Of a DNA stretch of 64,000 nucleotides, positions 45,510 through 57,656 are shown piece after piece. The notes below the pieces were generated by a model, which was not told the origin of the DNA, ran no database searches, and was given only the letters and a program-made list of their open reading frames with translations. Positions within the stretch are counted from its first letter, which is position 1. Each line of letters opens with the position of its first letter. This DNA comes from Saksenaea vasiformis B4078 (taxonomy: Eukaryota; Mucoromycota; Mucoromycetes; Mucorales; Saksenaeaceae). Where the stretch lies: assembly GCA_000697055.1 (NCBI GenBank), contig JNDT01001577.1, positions 1 through 64,000 on the forward strand. Direction: 5' to 3'. Position numbers and translations under genes: made by a program.

Positions 45510-48509
45510 ATGCAGTCTCAACTGGGACGAATTCATGTGGCTCGAACCATCGCCTGGTGTCGACCCACCTTGATGCCGAGGCAATCCATAAGAGGATTGA
45601 GGACCTCATGCATACGCCGAGCTGACACAATTTACGATCCTGTTACGGACATGACTGTACGCAAGTTGTACTCTTGTTTCTTCTTCTTCTGCAACTAACT
45701 GACGGTATGTTTGATAGATAAAGTCAGGTTCGGGTTTGCAGGAACAAACAGGCATGTTATATCTTGACAACGTGTTCCCTTTGCGAATGAGTGCGCTGGA
45801 TATTCGTCAATGGTTATTCCGAAAGACGCGTCAGTCGTTAGAAGGAACAGCTCACAAGGTGATACCTGGCGAAGAGATGCCTCACCAATTTGCGATTCGT
45901 GAAATACAAGAACGGTAAATACACAAAGAGATAGGTTAATGGATTGAAAGGAAGAGTAATAAAAGAAAATAGAACCAAGGATGGCGGTGCTATTGTCAAG
46001 TTTACTTTTCAAAGTTCAAATGAAGAACGCAACAAAGCAGCAAAAGACATTGTTTCACGTGTGAGTAAACACCTCACTGATCATAACAAGGTAGCTCCGT
46101 TCAACTTGCAACCACTACGTGCCTTTCTCGTTAAAGGAGAGCCTTTCCTGGAAGATATCGTCACACGATATCCTACCACGCGGCTGCGGATTGAATTTCA
46201 AGGTGAGCCTGTCGGTGTGGAGAAACTGTACAAGCATCTGCGCCAGTACGGTCGTCTGCATGATATTTCACTCTATCCATCACCTCTTACGTCCAAGGAT
46301 CCGCCACGTTACGCCATTGCACAGTTTACGCGTATCCGATCAGCAACGAGTGCAAGAAACTGTCTTCACGGTCACATCATCCATGGAAGTCGGCTCAATG
46401 TGTTGTACGAACGACAGTTGGTAAGAGCAAATGAGCAGGAGGATTGGTAGATGCTTATCTTTAAAAAAACAGCGACCCAACGTTGTGAAAGAATGGCTTG
46501 TTAGTCATCCTCGTATTACAGTGCCCGTTCTTGCTGCGGTTGTAGCTGGTGCCACCTATGCCGTGTTCGACCCTATTCGCATCTTCTTTGTCACTTCAAA
46601 GATTACACAGAGGTTCAACCCTGAGGAATACGCGTTGTATCGTTGGCTTCGTAGTGAAACGTGGGCACGACTGATACCTGCTGAACCGCCTGAACAATTG
46701 TCTGTATGGGCAAAGGATACCGAACACACAGAGAAGCTAAAATCGTGGATGAGAGAAAATCCAGGTAAGTGGATGTAGAAGGCACTAACAGTCGAATAAC
46801 TTTTTATTCTTTTTAGAGACATTTATCCTTGTCACAGGGCCTAAAGGATCTGGCAAATCATTACTCGTCAACGCTGCTGTTGCCGATCGAGGGTAAAGAG
46901 CATGGAACGAAGGTTATTTTGTTGTGCTGATAAGGGGATAATAGGCAAAAGATATTTTTGGATTGCGAGGAGTTATCCAATGCACGAAATAAGGCGGATA
47001 TGGCCAAACTTCTTGCAAAAGAAGTAGGATACTTCCCCATTTTCACCTGGGTGACTTCAATGAGCAGTCTTCTCGAAACCTTGGTGACAGCAACCACGGG
47101 ACAGAAAGCAGGAATCACTTCTTCACACGATTCCCAGATCAAGGATATTCTTGAAACATTGGCCATTTCCTTGCGAAACATCGGACCAAAGGTTGCAGCG
47201 GAGCATGCGCATACAGAGAATATGCTTGAGCGAATGAAGCGTTGGGTAGCTTCTCTTTTGCATGAATCGGAGGAGGTTATCAGCGAAAAAGCGCCCCGTA
47301 GCGACGAGAGGGCTAACCATGCTAACGTACCTGTGGTGGTGGTTGAAAATTTCATGTACCGTGAAACCGCCAAGAACGCGTCGCTGTGGAACGATATTGC
47401 TGAATGGGCTGCGCTTCTTGTCGAAAATGAGATTGCCCATGTTGTCTTTGTTACCGTCAATCCAAGTGCATCAAAGACATTAGGCAGAGGTAACGAAAAG
47501 TTGGTAGAAAGTTGAGCGACTGACGGATTCTATAAAGCATTGCCTGGAAGAAGTTTCTCCAATATCATGTTGACAGACGCCCCGGCAGAAGTCTCTATGT
47601 CTTTTGTTTCAAAACAATTAGGTAAACCAAGGTTGCTGGAGCGGACTGTTTCACTAACAACTACTAGATCTGGAAACGGTGGATGAGCGATTGCGTGATA
47701 TTGTAGTTGCTTTAGGTGGTCGTCTGACAGAATTGGAGCTGCTTGTGTCGAAGATGAAGATGGATATGGATGCCGAAGGTAAGGGAGACTGCGGAATAAA
47801 AACGAAGGTATGCTTTGCTGACAGCAAGATAAAAGTTGCATTTGAGGATATTATTCAACGAAACATTATTGAAATCCGGAAATATGGATTTGGCGACGCC
47901 ACCGATAATGAACAAGGCGCTATGGAATGGTCTTCGATTCAATTCTGGGAAATTGTGAAACGTCTTGCAGAAGCCAAAAGTGTAAGTTTCACTTCATAGA
48001 TTAACGGATGATAACGGTTGGGTGAAACGTAGATTAACTATGATGAGCTTCGTTGGACATTACTGTTCAACGGTGACGAGAAGCCGTTACGAGCTATGGA
48101 ACGGGCAGAACTGATTACGATTTTACAGAAAGATGGTAACTGGAGGAGAACGTGATGACAAATGTCTGATCCTTTTTTTTTTACAGGACGACCCAATTCC
48201 ATTCGACCTGGAAAACCGGTGTTTTACACGGTGTTTAACCGACTCGTTTCAGATAGTGTCTTTGCGGCATCTATGGAGATCGAGACAAATAATTCATTGA
48301 AGAAAGCAGCGGAGAAAGAGATGACGAAGTTTGAGGAGAAGATTCTTTCTTTGTCTCAAGTATATAACGGCAGACCACCTCGTGAAATAGATGGTCGTAT
48401 TCGACATATGCTTGGTAAAGTAACTACATACCAGAAAAGAATTGAAGAGTATGAAGCGAATATCAAGCAAGCCAAGGAAGTAATATCCAAAGCATGGGAA
48501 GACGCATAG
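45510..48509 (+). CDS. YME2: Mitochondrial escape protein 2 (RNA12 domain)
   Basis: Eleven exons: 45510-45656, 45718-45914, 45955-46420, 46473-46764, 46817-46892, 46945-47489, 47538-47621, 47668-47778, 47836-47981, 48033-48135 and 48187-48509. The N-terminus is Arg-rich without acids (MQSQLGRIHVARTIAW...), a mitochondrial presequence. GMLYLDNVFPLRM and DGGAIVKFTF precede an RRM-like fold (LRIEFQGEPVG...YAIAQFTRIRSA). A membrane segment follows (ITVPVLAAVVAGATYAVF), then the RNA12/AAA-like domain with P-loop GPKGSGKSLLV, IFLDCEEL and HVVFVTVNPSA. The C-terminal half is helical with a coiled coil at the end. Yeast Yme2 sits in the inner membrane and affects mtDNA escape and nucleoid structure. 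Domain order and length (~830 residues) match the family. Intron 2 (40 bp) is the shortest. Confidence 0.95.
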
Positions 48510-48656
48510 ACTGGAACATGTTACCGAGGAAGGAAAGAAACCGCCTCGGGGAAATAAAAAAATGAATGACCTTTGATCCATACTTTCTACCATTTCTTCA
48601 TTTTCTTCCAACAAACAACTGCATCCTTTTTTATTACTTATGTTCGTTCATCTGGT

Positions 48657-50057
48657 ATGTTAAGACGAGGTATATTCACCAACGATCGCTATAACGAAAA
48701 GACGAAGGAGTCACATGAATGTGATGACAAGGTGATTTGCCAACAACAACAGAAGAAGAGAAAGAAGAAGAAACAGTCGGATGTGATTAATATTGAATCC
48801 CTTGATGGCTTACTTCAAGAAAACCTTCAAAACCTCGAATTAATTCGTTCTTTATGTGAACAAGCAAAAGCAAGTGGTAGCAGGAATACCCAACTCAAAT
48901 TGTACCATGCTTTGATGGAAACTGCCAAACGAGCAACAAGAACAACAACAACAACAACAACAACAACCAAAGACTCCCCACCAACGTCATCTACTTCCTC
49001 TTCTTCCTTTTCTTCCTCTTCCTCATCTACCTCCTCCTCTACTACCTTTTCTTTTCGAAAAGGGAAGACAAAGCAATCCGAAGACCATGGGCAAATGATG
49101 ATATACGAAGCTCAGCAGTTATTGAAACGACTTACGCTAGACGATGGGTATAGTCGATATATGGACTGTGAAGCCCAATTTTTATTGGCGAGTTCGTTTG
49201 GCGATGGTTTATGTGTGGATCATGAACGAGCGTATCAATACTATGTTCAAGCATCGAAACAAAATCATGCCGAAGCAACCTATCGAACAGCTGTTTGTCA
49301 TGAACTCGGTATTGGCACACGTAGCAATCTTCCGCGCGCCATGGCATTCTACCGCAAGGCCGCCTATTTGTCTCATTCACCCAGCATGTACAAATTAGCA
49401 ACCATTCTCTTTCGCACCAAAGGTCGTGAAGCAGTACGCTGGTTACGGCGGGCAGCTGTATGCGGTGAAAGTGTTGAAGCCCTTCATACATTGGCCATGC
49501 TGCATTTTGGCTTTGTGGATTCCCCCGAGCTGATTGCCGACCCGTCCTATGGTGTCCAGTTGTTGGAAACGGCGGCCCAACGCAATCATATACCAAGTCA
49601 GGTCAGACTAGGCCAAGTGTTCGAGACGGAATGGGGTATGGATGCATTTCAATCCATCTATTGGTATTCCAGGGCTGCTCTTCAAGGAAGCGCAGATGCA
49701 GCCTTGGCTCTTTCTGCCTGGTACCTCACAGGTGCTGACAACATACTCGAACAGTCCGATTGGCAAGCTTACATGTAAATAGACTTAACTTTTTTTTTTT
49801 ACATTTTCACTTACCTTATCTATGTCTGTATCTCTAGGTGGGCACACAAGGCAGCAATGACAGATCAGTACCAAACGATGTCTAATGCATGTTTTGTTGT
49901 TGGACTGTACTGGGAATGTGGGATTGGAGTTGCTGCACCCTCTATCGAAGAAGCAGCAAGATGGTACAGGAAGGCAGCAGAGCAAGGTCATGATGCAGCA
50001 ACACAACGTCTCGATCAATTAGGTCTTTTAGACCATAGAGGTCAAACCTCCACTTAA
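48657..50057 (+). CDS. Sel1-repeat protein, Chs4/Skt5-like
   Basis: Two exons, 48657-49774 and 49838-50057 (445 residues). The N-terminus is basic (KKRKKKK, residues ~35-42); a poly-Thr run from an ACA microsatellite (~48938-48966) and a poly-Ser run follow. From about residue 145 there are at least six Sel1-type repeats (AQFLLASSFGDGL...ERAYQYYVQASKQNHAEATY; GTRSNLPRAMAFYRKAA; GVAAPSIEEAARWYRKAAEQ). Fungal proteins of this kind include chitin synthase activators (Skt5/Chs4) and related scaffolds. I see no C-terminal CaaX box, which Skt5 has, so a chitin synthase role is only a possibility. Starts 147 bp after YME2 on the same strand. Confidence 0.85.
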
Positions 50058-50904
50058 AATAATAATAATACTATTTTATCTGTTACATTGGTGCTTTCTC
50101 ATATCTTTTTGACTTGTTTAACGAGGGTGGATTTGTGCACTCTCAATGTGAATTGGAATGCGCGTCTGATCGGGATCCTACATTACACAGAACAAAACAT
50201 ATTTGCGCGTTCTTTATACCATGTTTAGTCAGGTGTGATGTCCTTTAATAACGTGTAAACTCAAAGGGTACACTGCAACTCTATACGTGAATGAGCAGCT
50301 TTCTTGGATAGGCAACGTGTGAAGGATCCAATGAATTGGGATCATCTTGATGGTTTCTGTATAAACAGTCCAGAAAACGTAATCCATACTGCATGCCACC
50401 CCGGATGAGATGCGCCGCTGTCCCTGGCCCACGCCTCGGAATTACACCCATGGTAAGCGAGATAACAAACTATCATTGAATGTGTACTTATCGTGAATAC
50501 TACTCCGATAAATCTCGTGCCTATGGAGAATCGGACTCCACGTAGGGTAAATTTATGCTTCTTCTCATAGATGACACACTTACAAAGCATATTTCCATTT
50601 AATATGATACCGCCGCCGTATAGTGATAAATTTCCTTTCCACCGATGGTATCGTCATATCTAGCGACCACTGTATTACCATCTCAATGTCCTCGTTGATA
50701 ACGCTTTTATTTACCGGCTCTGAAAATATATGGCGATGTGTTTCAGTAAGCTTTATGTTGGATGAAATCCTTTTTGCGTGCTGGACTCTTGAATCTTACG
50801 TGGGAAGCATCAATTCAAAGGGCTTTATGCTGGTGTTATATTGGTTCACTGTTCTGATTTATTGGTTCCTGTTTTCAACCGCAGCATCTGTTTTATATAA
50901 CGAG
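50058..50904. other. Intergenic, no gene seen
   Basis: Short frames only; probably the 3' flank of the Sel1 gene and repeat-adjacent sequence. Confidence 0.4.
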
Positions 50905-51040
50905 TGTGATGTGTATTTAAAGAATCGCATAAATCCTTTTTATTTTCTTCGGCTCTGTTTCCCTTTAACAGTTCCGGTATATACTTCTGATGAACCACAC
51001 ATCCAGGATTACTCATGTCCATTTTGTCTGTCATTTAGCC
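50905..51040 (+). repeat. R1 repeat, copy E, left part
   Basis: GTGTATTTAAAGAATCGCAT, then a TTCTTCGGCTCTGTT block and a TTCCGGTAT block, matching the start of the R1 arms at 4627 and 6326. Its right part resumes at ~52140 (see next R1 entry), so the copy seems interrupted by about 1.1 kb. Confidence 0.5.
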
Positions 51041-51666
51041 AGTAAGACCTTTCCCGAGCTTTTTTATAATTCTGGTTGCAAAGTGGATGAACGCTCGAGC
51101 AAAAGACGTAGGGTACTTGCAGCTGATCTTCAATGGTGTGTAGACAACAAAGCTACCCTGTCTCATATTCCCTTTGCTACCAAGTTTGGTCTGCTGGACA
51201 AACAATATGCCAATAATCGCTATTTAGCAATAATCAGCTTGCATCACCTGAAAGAAGATTCAAGGCGATTGAAGTCTGATCTGGCTACCTTAAAAAAAAG
51301 CGAAGAATACAATCAATTTTGGCTAACGAGGTCCCGCCGAGCAACCCAATTGAACGCCCATTCAAGTTGTGCTGAGTTTGTCCAAAATGTTGGCAGTGAT
51401 GAAACTTCTGCTCTCTTTTCCAGCGTGCCACCCGTCTGTGAACCACCTGCCGACATTAGTAAGTGCGAATGGAAGTTGAAGAAAAAAAAGAGATTGATAA
51501 ACTCTCAGTTCTCTAAGACATAGGCTCAGCAATCACTTCTTTATCAATCATTCCTTCACCAACCACACCTTGCCCTTCTGCAACGCCTCTGAAGAATCAA
51601 GAGGATAGTGAAAACGGAAGAGACAAGAGAAGTCAGCGAGACTTAGATAACCCTTTTATTGAATAA
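50990..51666 (+). CDS. Lineage-specific protein, multi-copy family
   Basis: Two exons, 50990-51458 and 51524-51666. The coding-like core begins near 51045 with KTFPELFYNSGCKVDERSSK, RRRVLAADLQWCVDNKATL, NNRYLAIISLHHLKED and a coiled stretch to TRSRRATQLN. After a GT-AG intron the C-terminus is Ser/Pro/Thr-rich and ends RDKRSQRDLDNPFIE. The same C-terminal residues and ~225 bp of 3' flank recur at 58824-59078. The family is not known to me. The first ~18 codons derive from R1 repeat sequence, so the true N-terminus may be missing and this may be a gene fragment carried by or inserted into a repeat. Confidence 0.5.
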
Positions 51667-51851
51667 AAAAACGTTCCTCCTTTTATAACAAAATCATCTG
51701 TAGAACCAGATAGGTCGGACTATATTCCATGATTGCACAGATGTCTATATATCAAAGATATAGCCGTCATCTGTGCTGAAACCTTCTTAGTGCAGTGTTC
51801 ATGGAGGACAGATCGAGAGTAGATCTTAGAAAACTCAGTGAAAGGCATTGT
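51602..51851. repeat. Repeat family R2, copy 1
   Basis: Same orientation and ~90 percent identity by eye with 58824-59078. Landmarks: GACAAGAGAAGTCAGCG, CGTTCCTCCTTTTATAACAA, GACTATATTCCATGATTGCA, CAGTGTTCATGGAGGACAGA and GTGAAAGGCATTGTA. Both copies include the last codons of the gene entry at 50990-51666 plus its 3' flank. Confidence 0.85.
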
Positions 51852-52134
51852 ATAAAGGAATCCGGAATAAGAGTTTATCCGCAAGTGATTCAAAGTCCAC
51901 AGTCTGTGCTCTAGATAATTCCGGAGCAGAAACAGGATATCTTTATAGCAATGTCTCTGACAGTGAATAAAGGATGTTGGAATACAACAGCGTCCATTCG
52001 TGACGGATAATGGTAAGTCATTATCAACAGATACCAGTACCAATAAATCAGCAACTATTGCATCCACAGACAACAATAGTTCTGTCATTATGACAGCGGC
52101 TGTGCAAAGCACGGTTTATACATTCTGACGGTTT

Positions 52135-52380
52135 GTGCGGGGTGGGGCCCCCATGGAATCATGGGAATACCCTTCGGGGGTTAAGTAAAATGACATCCAA
52201 GTATTATTCCATTTACTAACCCTGAACAAATTTTATGCTGTCTATATGAATTTTGCGTCCATCGAGGGGCCGCGTTGATGTAAGTAGTGTATGAATTTGT
52301 TGCCAACTTATGTATTAACGAACGCATATTTGATTCTTTTTCTTAGCGTAAAAGTTCTGTTCGATGAACAGAGTAGTATA
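52135..52380 (+). repeat. R1 repeat, copy E, right part
   Basis: CATGGAATCATGGGAATACC, then CCTTCGGGGGTTAAGTAAA, CCATTTACTAACC, ATGAATTTTGCGTCCATCGA and TGTATTAACGAACGCAT in the same order as 4960-5180. Orientation is the same as the left part at 50905. Confidence 0.65.
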
Positions 52381-53015
52381 TTCAAAAGGCAAAAGTCATG
52401 TTCCCCGTGAAGAAAGAAACATTTAAATCAAGTGCCATGAATGAAAAAGTCGATCTCACTGCCGTACAATCCTGTACTGGATCTCAAGTTGGATCATGTA
52501 GCAAGGAAATTCAAGAACAGCTTATCGTTATCGGTTTTTGAATATGTCAACTGACCCGACCTTTTTGGCAGTGATGATCAAATTGTGGGAATTTTCCCTT
52601 CAAACGATGATTCTATGTCCATTACAAGTTATGGGGCGTTACTTCCAAGTAAACTCGGAACTTTGAAGTATATCATTTTTACGTTCATTTGATCATTTTG
52701 TATGCTACTTGGATAACTTTTGCTTCCACTGGAGAGACCAAGGTTCGTACAAGTTTGTTGATCTTCTGACCGCATGTCCAGTTCTTCTTTAGCCCGAACT
52801 AGGCTTTTTATGGACGTCATCCTTATTTAGAGTAGTATAAAAAACTAGTGCAGTAAACAGAATCGCAACGGATGCTGTCATACACCCTGTGTTGGCGTTT
52901 CTCTTTCCTACGATCATGAGCATCGTTTAAAACGCCGAACAAACCTGTGCTTCTTTTCTTTTCTTTTTATTTTCCCTTGTGTTCATAGAAAGAGAGGGAG
53001 AAAGAGATAAGGAGA
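52381..53015. other. Intergenic with an R1 fragment
   Basis: A further R1 fragment lies at about 52720-52825 (CTTCCACTGGAGAGACCAAG, TTGTTGATCTTCTGACC, TTTAGCCCGAACT), matching 5070-5170. The last ~60 bp are pyrimidine-rich and then purine-rich, the likely leader of the PXA gene. Confidence 0.55.
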
Positions 53016-54846
53016 ATGGCGCAAGACGATACCAAACATACAGTCTCACTTCGACCATTACACCTTCGTATTCTCTTTCCGCACATTTTGACTTTACCTA
53101 AAACTGACCCGCGACGTTGGAAATTACCGTCCGACATTACCGCTTCGAAACCCATTGACCTTGAACTCTATACCTACTTCTCCCTTCTGGTACGTGACTT
53201 TATCCATCCGTGGTATCGACTTGTTACAAATGACCAAGATCTATGCACCGAAATTACTCGCATTCTGACAACCGTCGTTCAGCGATTACAAAAACGTTTA
53301 TGTGAAGAGGTACTAGTAACAGCCACTTTACCGAATACTGATCGCAAACAGGTGGACTGGACAGAACTTATCCTTGTTAGAGCTCCACAGCTTTTGACAC
53401 TTCATTATCGAGATTATCGCACCGCAAAAGCAAGGTTGCACATGGCACATGCGGGCGGTGCTGCCTCGCTAGAAGAACTGTTTCATGGTATGCAGCCACA
53501 CTTTGCTATACAAAGAGAACCAGAGTACTTGCGGCTTTTGTCCGATGTTATCCTCAAAACACTGTTGGATCCAGAAGACTACAACAGCGACTGTGTACGA
53601 CATCTTGTACGAGAAATTCTAGCCAATTTGGTTCTAGGAAGTCTCGTCGAAGTACTATCTGATCCCTATACCATTCACATGATCATTTGCAAGGTAAAAT
53701 AAAAAATGCATGGAATAACGAGTAGCTGAGTATCCTACCATCTATCTTAGTTACTCGTCGCTTACGAACCGGTCGTCGAACAGCTTGAAGCAGAAGGAAA
53801 ATTTAAAAAAATTGATTTGACACATCACCAGAAGAAAGAGCCATCTGAATCAACAGGGAAAAGCGGCCCCCTAAAAGCCGATCTAAAAGAACCCAAAAAA
53901 AGCCATATCTCCGAAACAGCCCCACCACGAAAACCGTCCCCCGATAAAAAAGGATTACCGATGCAGTTGCAGCGTCTTCAAGAAAAACGGAGAGAAAAGG
54001 GAGATGAGATTGTCTATGCTGGACCAGAAGACTTGAAAACACAAAAAGAACGGCGGCGCTTTTCATTTGGTTATATCACCTTGCAAGTTTTTCTTGCTCC
54101 AGTACAGACTCTCTGGCTATACCTTATCGCTGCCTTCACCAGTTCTCAGGAAAGATATCAACAAGTAACTCAACACAAGAAAAGAACACGTCATATGCGA
54201 CTTTTGGAACCGATTATGCAATTTATCAGGGTCGCTTTGCTTGTAGAAGACCGACCCGTGTTGCAATGGGCTTGGCAGATGGTTGCCATGTTTTTCTGGC
54301 CTCTGATACGTGTTTTTGGAGGAGGATTACTTGTGGATAAGTAAGTAAGCATTGTAACAACCTCATGCATGATTCAGACTGTTTGCAGATTTTTAGAACA
54401 GACGATTCTTCACGTCCTTAGTGAAGGCTACATTGTATTTTATCTCCAACTTGGACGTGATCTTTTATGGCCCGATGGAGTGTTCATCAGTCGATCTGAA
54501 TCGCCAACGTTGATAGAACGCGAAAAGCGAAGGATCCGCGCCGAACGACTTCTTGTTGTTTCATTTCCATGTAAGTTATCTCGTCTTTTCTTTTCTTTTC
54601 TTTTTTTTATTGCAAAGATCAATAAGGAAGAGTGTGTCTCACGACATCACAGCAAAAATCAGAAACGTCCTTTTTGAAACAAGTGATTTCAACGAACTTC
54701 AATCGCATCTACATGATACCATCGAGCCTCTCCAGAATAAGTACATCAACAAGCATCTCATGTTCCTCCTTATCGATCTCGTCGCATCCACCATCATACC
54801 CGATCTCGTTGAAAACAATGAAAACGAGCATGACAATTCTTTGTAG
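53016..54846 (+). CDS. PXA / Nexin_C domain protein (Nvj3/Mdm1-like)
   Basis: Four exons: 53016-53693, 53751-54340, 54389-54570 and 54653-54846 (548 residues). The PXA domain fills about residues 40-240 (ELYTYFSLLVRDFIHPWYRL, HYRDYRTAKARL, YLRLLSDVILKTLL, SDCVRHLVREILANLVLGSL, then K-LLVAYEPVVEQL). A basic, Pro/Lys-rich linker leads to FGYITLQVFLAPVQTLWLYL and the Nexin_C region (FLEQTILHVLSEGYIVFYLQ, NKHLMFLLIDLVASTIIPDL). PX and RGS domains of full Mdm1/SNX13 are absent, so it resembles yeast Nvj3. The family works at ER-vacuole/lipid droplet contacts in lipid metabolism. An amphipathic/hydrophobic N-terminus (ILFPHILTLPK) is present but no clear transmembrane pair. Exon 4's acceptor (CACAG at 54652) restores the frame exactly. 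Confidence 0.88.
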
Positions 54847-55780
54847 TTTATCACACTATCCATTTGTATAATATTTACCCAGAAAGCATCCACTACTTCA
54901 ATCCTATTCAACTACTGCACCTTCCTTTTCTCTAATAGTATCATGATAAGTCTTCTCGATGTAAAAAAATGATTACCTCTCTTCCGAACACGGAATATAT
55001 GCTTTGTGAAGTACCAATTGGTTTTTGTCATTTATTGGGAACGGAAAGTTACTTTCGTTTTTAAGCAGATCTCGGGACAGGATGACTATAGTGGGCAAAT
55101 TCCGACTTTTTTTGTGGTGCTGCTAAAGATTGGAACGTCATGATCGCGCAAAAGGAGCGAATTACAAAGACCGTTAGTCATTTGCCAACACATATCGGAC
55201 AGAAAAACATTTCTAGCGGACAGATGGCGGTCTATAGGTGTATTTATTATCGGCTCAGATGGACACGATATCGTTCAATTCCAAGAACTCAATGAACACC
55301 AAGACGGACGAGCTCCGTGACCATGTCTGTAGCCCTAATTTTTGTTTTGGTTACCAAAGCCATGATGCTTTCTGCCGACCACTTACCTGTCGAACAAGCG
55401 ACGAGTTGGCAGTGCCTTACTGCCGAGCCGCCCTTGACAGCGCTTCTGGACGTGACGCCAGCTGACAACCGGATCGTATATATTCGACGAATATGTTATG
55501 GATGTTTCGGCCAGCATTAATATCTCTGTTCCAGAACTAAATGGGATGGTCAGATTTGAAAACGTTAAAGCTAATCGATGATCCTTACGAGAAATGTTCG
55601 AACTTGGTGTCTATCGTACTTCGCGCTGGGGGAACAGCCCGATAGGATAGACAACGTTTCTATAATTGTTGCGAGCTATTCTTGTGTCAAAGAAGATTGT
55701 ACGTATGCAGCATTACACCATACCAGGTAGACGTCTATCAGGGCATTCACTGCTGATATGTAAAATCTGCGTGTTGCCAT
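54847..55780. other. Intergenic / 3' flank of the Fanzor gene
   Basis: No gene supported. If the Fanzor at 55.8 kb belongs to a mobile element, its 3' end and guide-RNA region should lie here; I could not identify an end by eye. Confidence 0.4.
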
Positions 55781-57462
55781 TTAAACAATGTTGGCGTTTG
55801 TGCGTATGATGGCACCTCCTGATATTTTTTTTTTTTTTACTAAAGATACATTTGTACAAGTCAGTCTTTCATCGTGCTCAGTTGCTTGGCAAAACGTACC
55901 AATGATTACATATCTGCATGTTATAATCGCGGAAATCGACAGTGTCATGATGACATACACTGCATACTTTACTGGTTTTGTACTCGTCGATACATATGAC
56001 AGGACATCGTTGAGCTAGAACCTTGCGAAATGTCTGCAAGAACAGCCGGTATCAATAGAATTCTCCGGGAAAGATGGATTAAACACCCTCACCTTTACTG
56101 GAAGGGGAGCATACGTCTTGTAACCCCCAGTTTGCCGATCAGCATTACCGTATGCTGTAAGGACTCGACGCTGGTCACGTCTGCTGTTTTGGCTTCAACG
56201 GTGCTGGCGATGTTTGAGTTGCCGCGACCTTTTGTTTGTTTTCTGTATGTTCTGGATAGGAGGCTAAGGCATTGATGCGCAATTAATCAGCGAACAGCAA
56301 ACAAACAAGTACTTACCAGCGTTGTGTTGGGGTAGAACCTCCAACCTGGTCTGCAATAACATCCATGGTCAAACTTCTGGAAGACGCTTGTAAAGCACGC
56401 CTCTCTTTGTGTCTGTAGTGATGGTTGTACTCATCAATCCTGGTAAAAGTTTATTCAATGTGATTACATATGGACGAGAATATTTGCAGTTACCTGCGTT
56501 GTTCCGCAAATTGTGCCACAAGAAATTGTCGGAATACTTCAACAGATGAAGCTGTGCTTGGGTGTTCCGACAAACGGTCGTACACCTCTTGCATGTTGGC
56601 GATTGAACGATTTTTCCGTTCTACCTGAAGACTCCAGTTGAATTTCGAGCTGGCTCTAAAAATTATAGTCATTTCGTTGATTACACATAGAGTTCTGATA
56701 GCTTACTGATAATAATCGTTTGTAACACTGAACGTGTGGTTTTCTCTCGCCTCTTGATCATGAAGATCATCTGCAGTATCCACAGCGGTTACAAGAGAAC
56801 GGATCCCTAAGATACATACATAACTTCTGTTGAGTTCATTATAGAGAAAAAAAAAACCTACCGGGATCTATTCCCACTATGCGGGTTATTTCAGGGTTCA
56901 AGTCGCGTGCAGTTGTTAGGCCCGTAGGTTCCTTCTTTAAATGATAGATGCCACGCTATAAATTAGATAAATCCCTATTCCGAGGAAAGAACTGGAAATC
57001 TCTCTGGGAGGATGGATATGATGCTGGAATACAATCTTTCCGTTAACGTGCTTCACGGTAAGTAAAGACCGGGACTGACCTAGGTTGAGTTTTCGAGATT
57101 TGAATCTTACCGCCACCATAACACCGTCTGTCTCAAAACCGTAGTCAAACTCTACCTCCCGGTAACGCATCATTGTTCATATCAGCCATGAACAAGTGTA
57201 AGGACATTATTTCCATGCAGTTGAATATAACCAAATCTTGCGCCCAGCAGCGGCGAGGCAGAACCTTATCGAGGCATAAAATAGCCTCCCAAACTTGTTC
57301 ACGATATGTAATGTCCTTGAGCGCATTGCTGAAGCTCTTAAGATCTTGCAATGGACCCTAGTAGAAGGTCGTCAATTTTTCTTTACTGATCCTATGCTTG
57401 TCTCTACAGACACTTACTTCTAAATGGTCCGACAGATTGCGGGGAATGTCTTGGAGCACCCG
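55781..57462 (-). CDS. Fanzor-type RNA-guided nuclease (TnpB relative)
   Basis: Multi-exon minus-strand gene. Recognisable order: helical N-terminal region (VLQDIPRNLSDHLE, then NALKDITYREQVWEAILCLD, ~57462-57170); YREVEFDYGFETDGVMVAVRF (the 'TDGV' strand before RuvC-I); RIVGIDPG-IRSLVTAVD (RuvC-I Asp, intron after GIDP-G, ~56880-56780); a helical bridge (MQEVYDRLSEHPSTASSVEV, 56670-56490); RRVLTAYGNADRQTGGYKTY (RuvC-II area, ~56160); then CPVICIDEYKTSKVCSVCHH with a C-x2-C zinc half-site (~55990-55930) and ICNH-C for the second. At least six introns fit GT-AG. RuvC-III is not clear: a run of 14 A/T at 55825-55838 shifts frame, and only an ...RTNAN... remnant is seen in the neighbouring frame. 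There is also a frame change near 57165. The gene may therefore be recently inactivated. Confidence 0.75.
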
Positions 57463-57656
57463 CTAAAGTACTGTGTAATTCACAGGAAGATATCCTACGT
57501 AAGGTACACTCCCTGAAAGAAAATGTAGATACGATTTGGAAAATTCCAAAAATCATGATAAGGCATCATGAACTTTGTTTGTCGTTTTTCCCTCTTTTTC
57601 ATTTATAAGCTTTCCTTATGACGCTTACATAAGACGTTTCCAATACTGCAAGAACA

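Noticed and set aside
46861..47460. 199-codon minus-strand frame opposite YME2
   Set aside because: Antisense shadow of the RNA12 domain exons, which have strong family motifs on the plus strand.
48938..48966. ACA/ACC microsatellite considered as an intron or assembly error
   Set aside because: It stays in frame and encodes poly-Thr in a low-complexity linker typical of such proteins.
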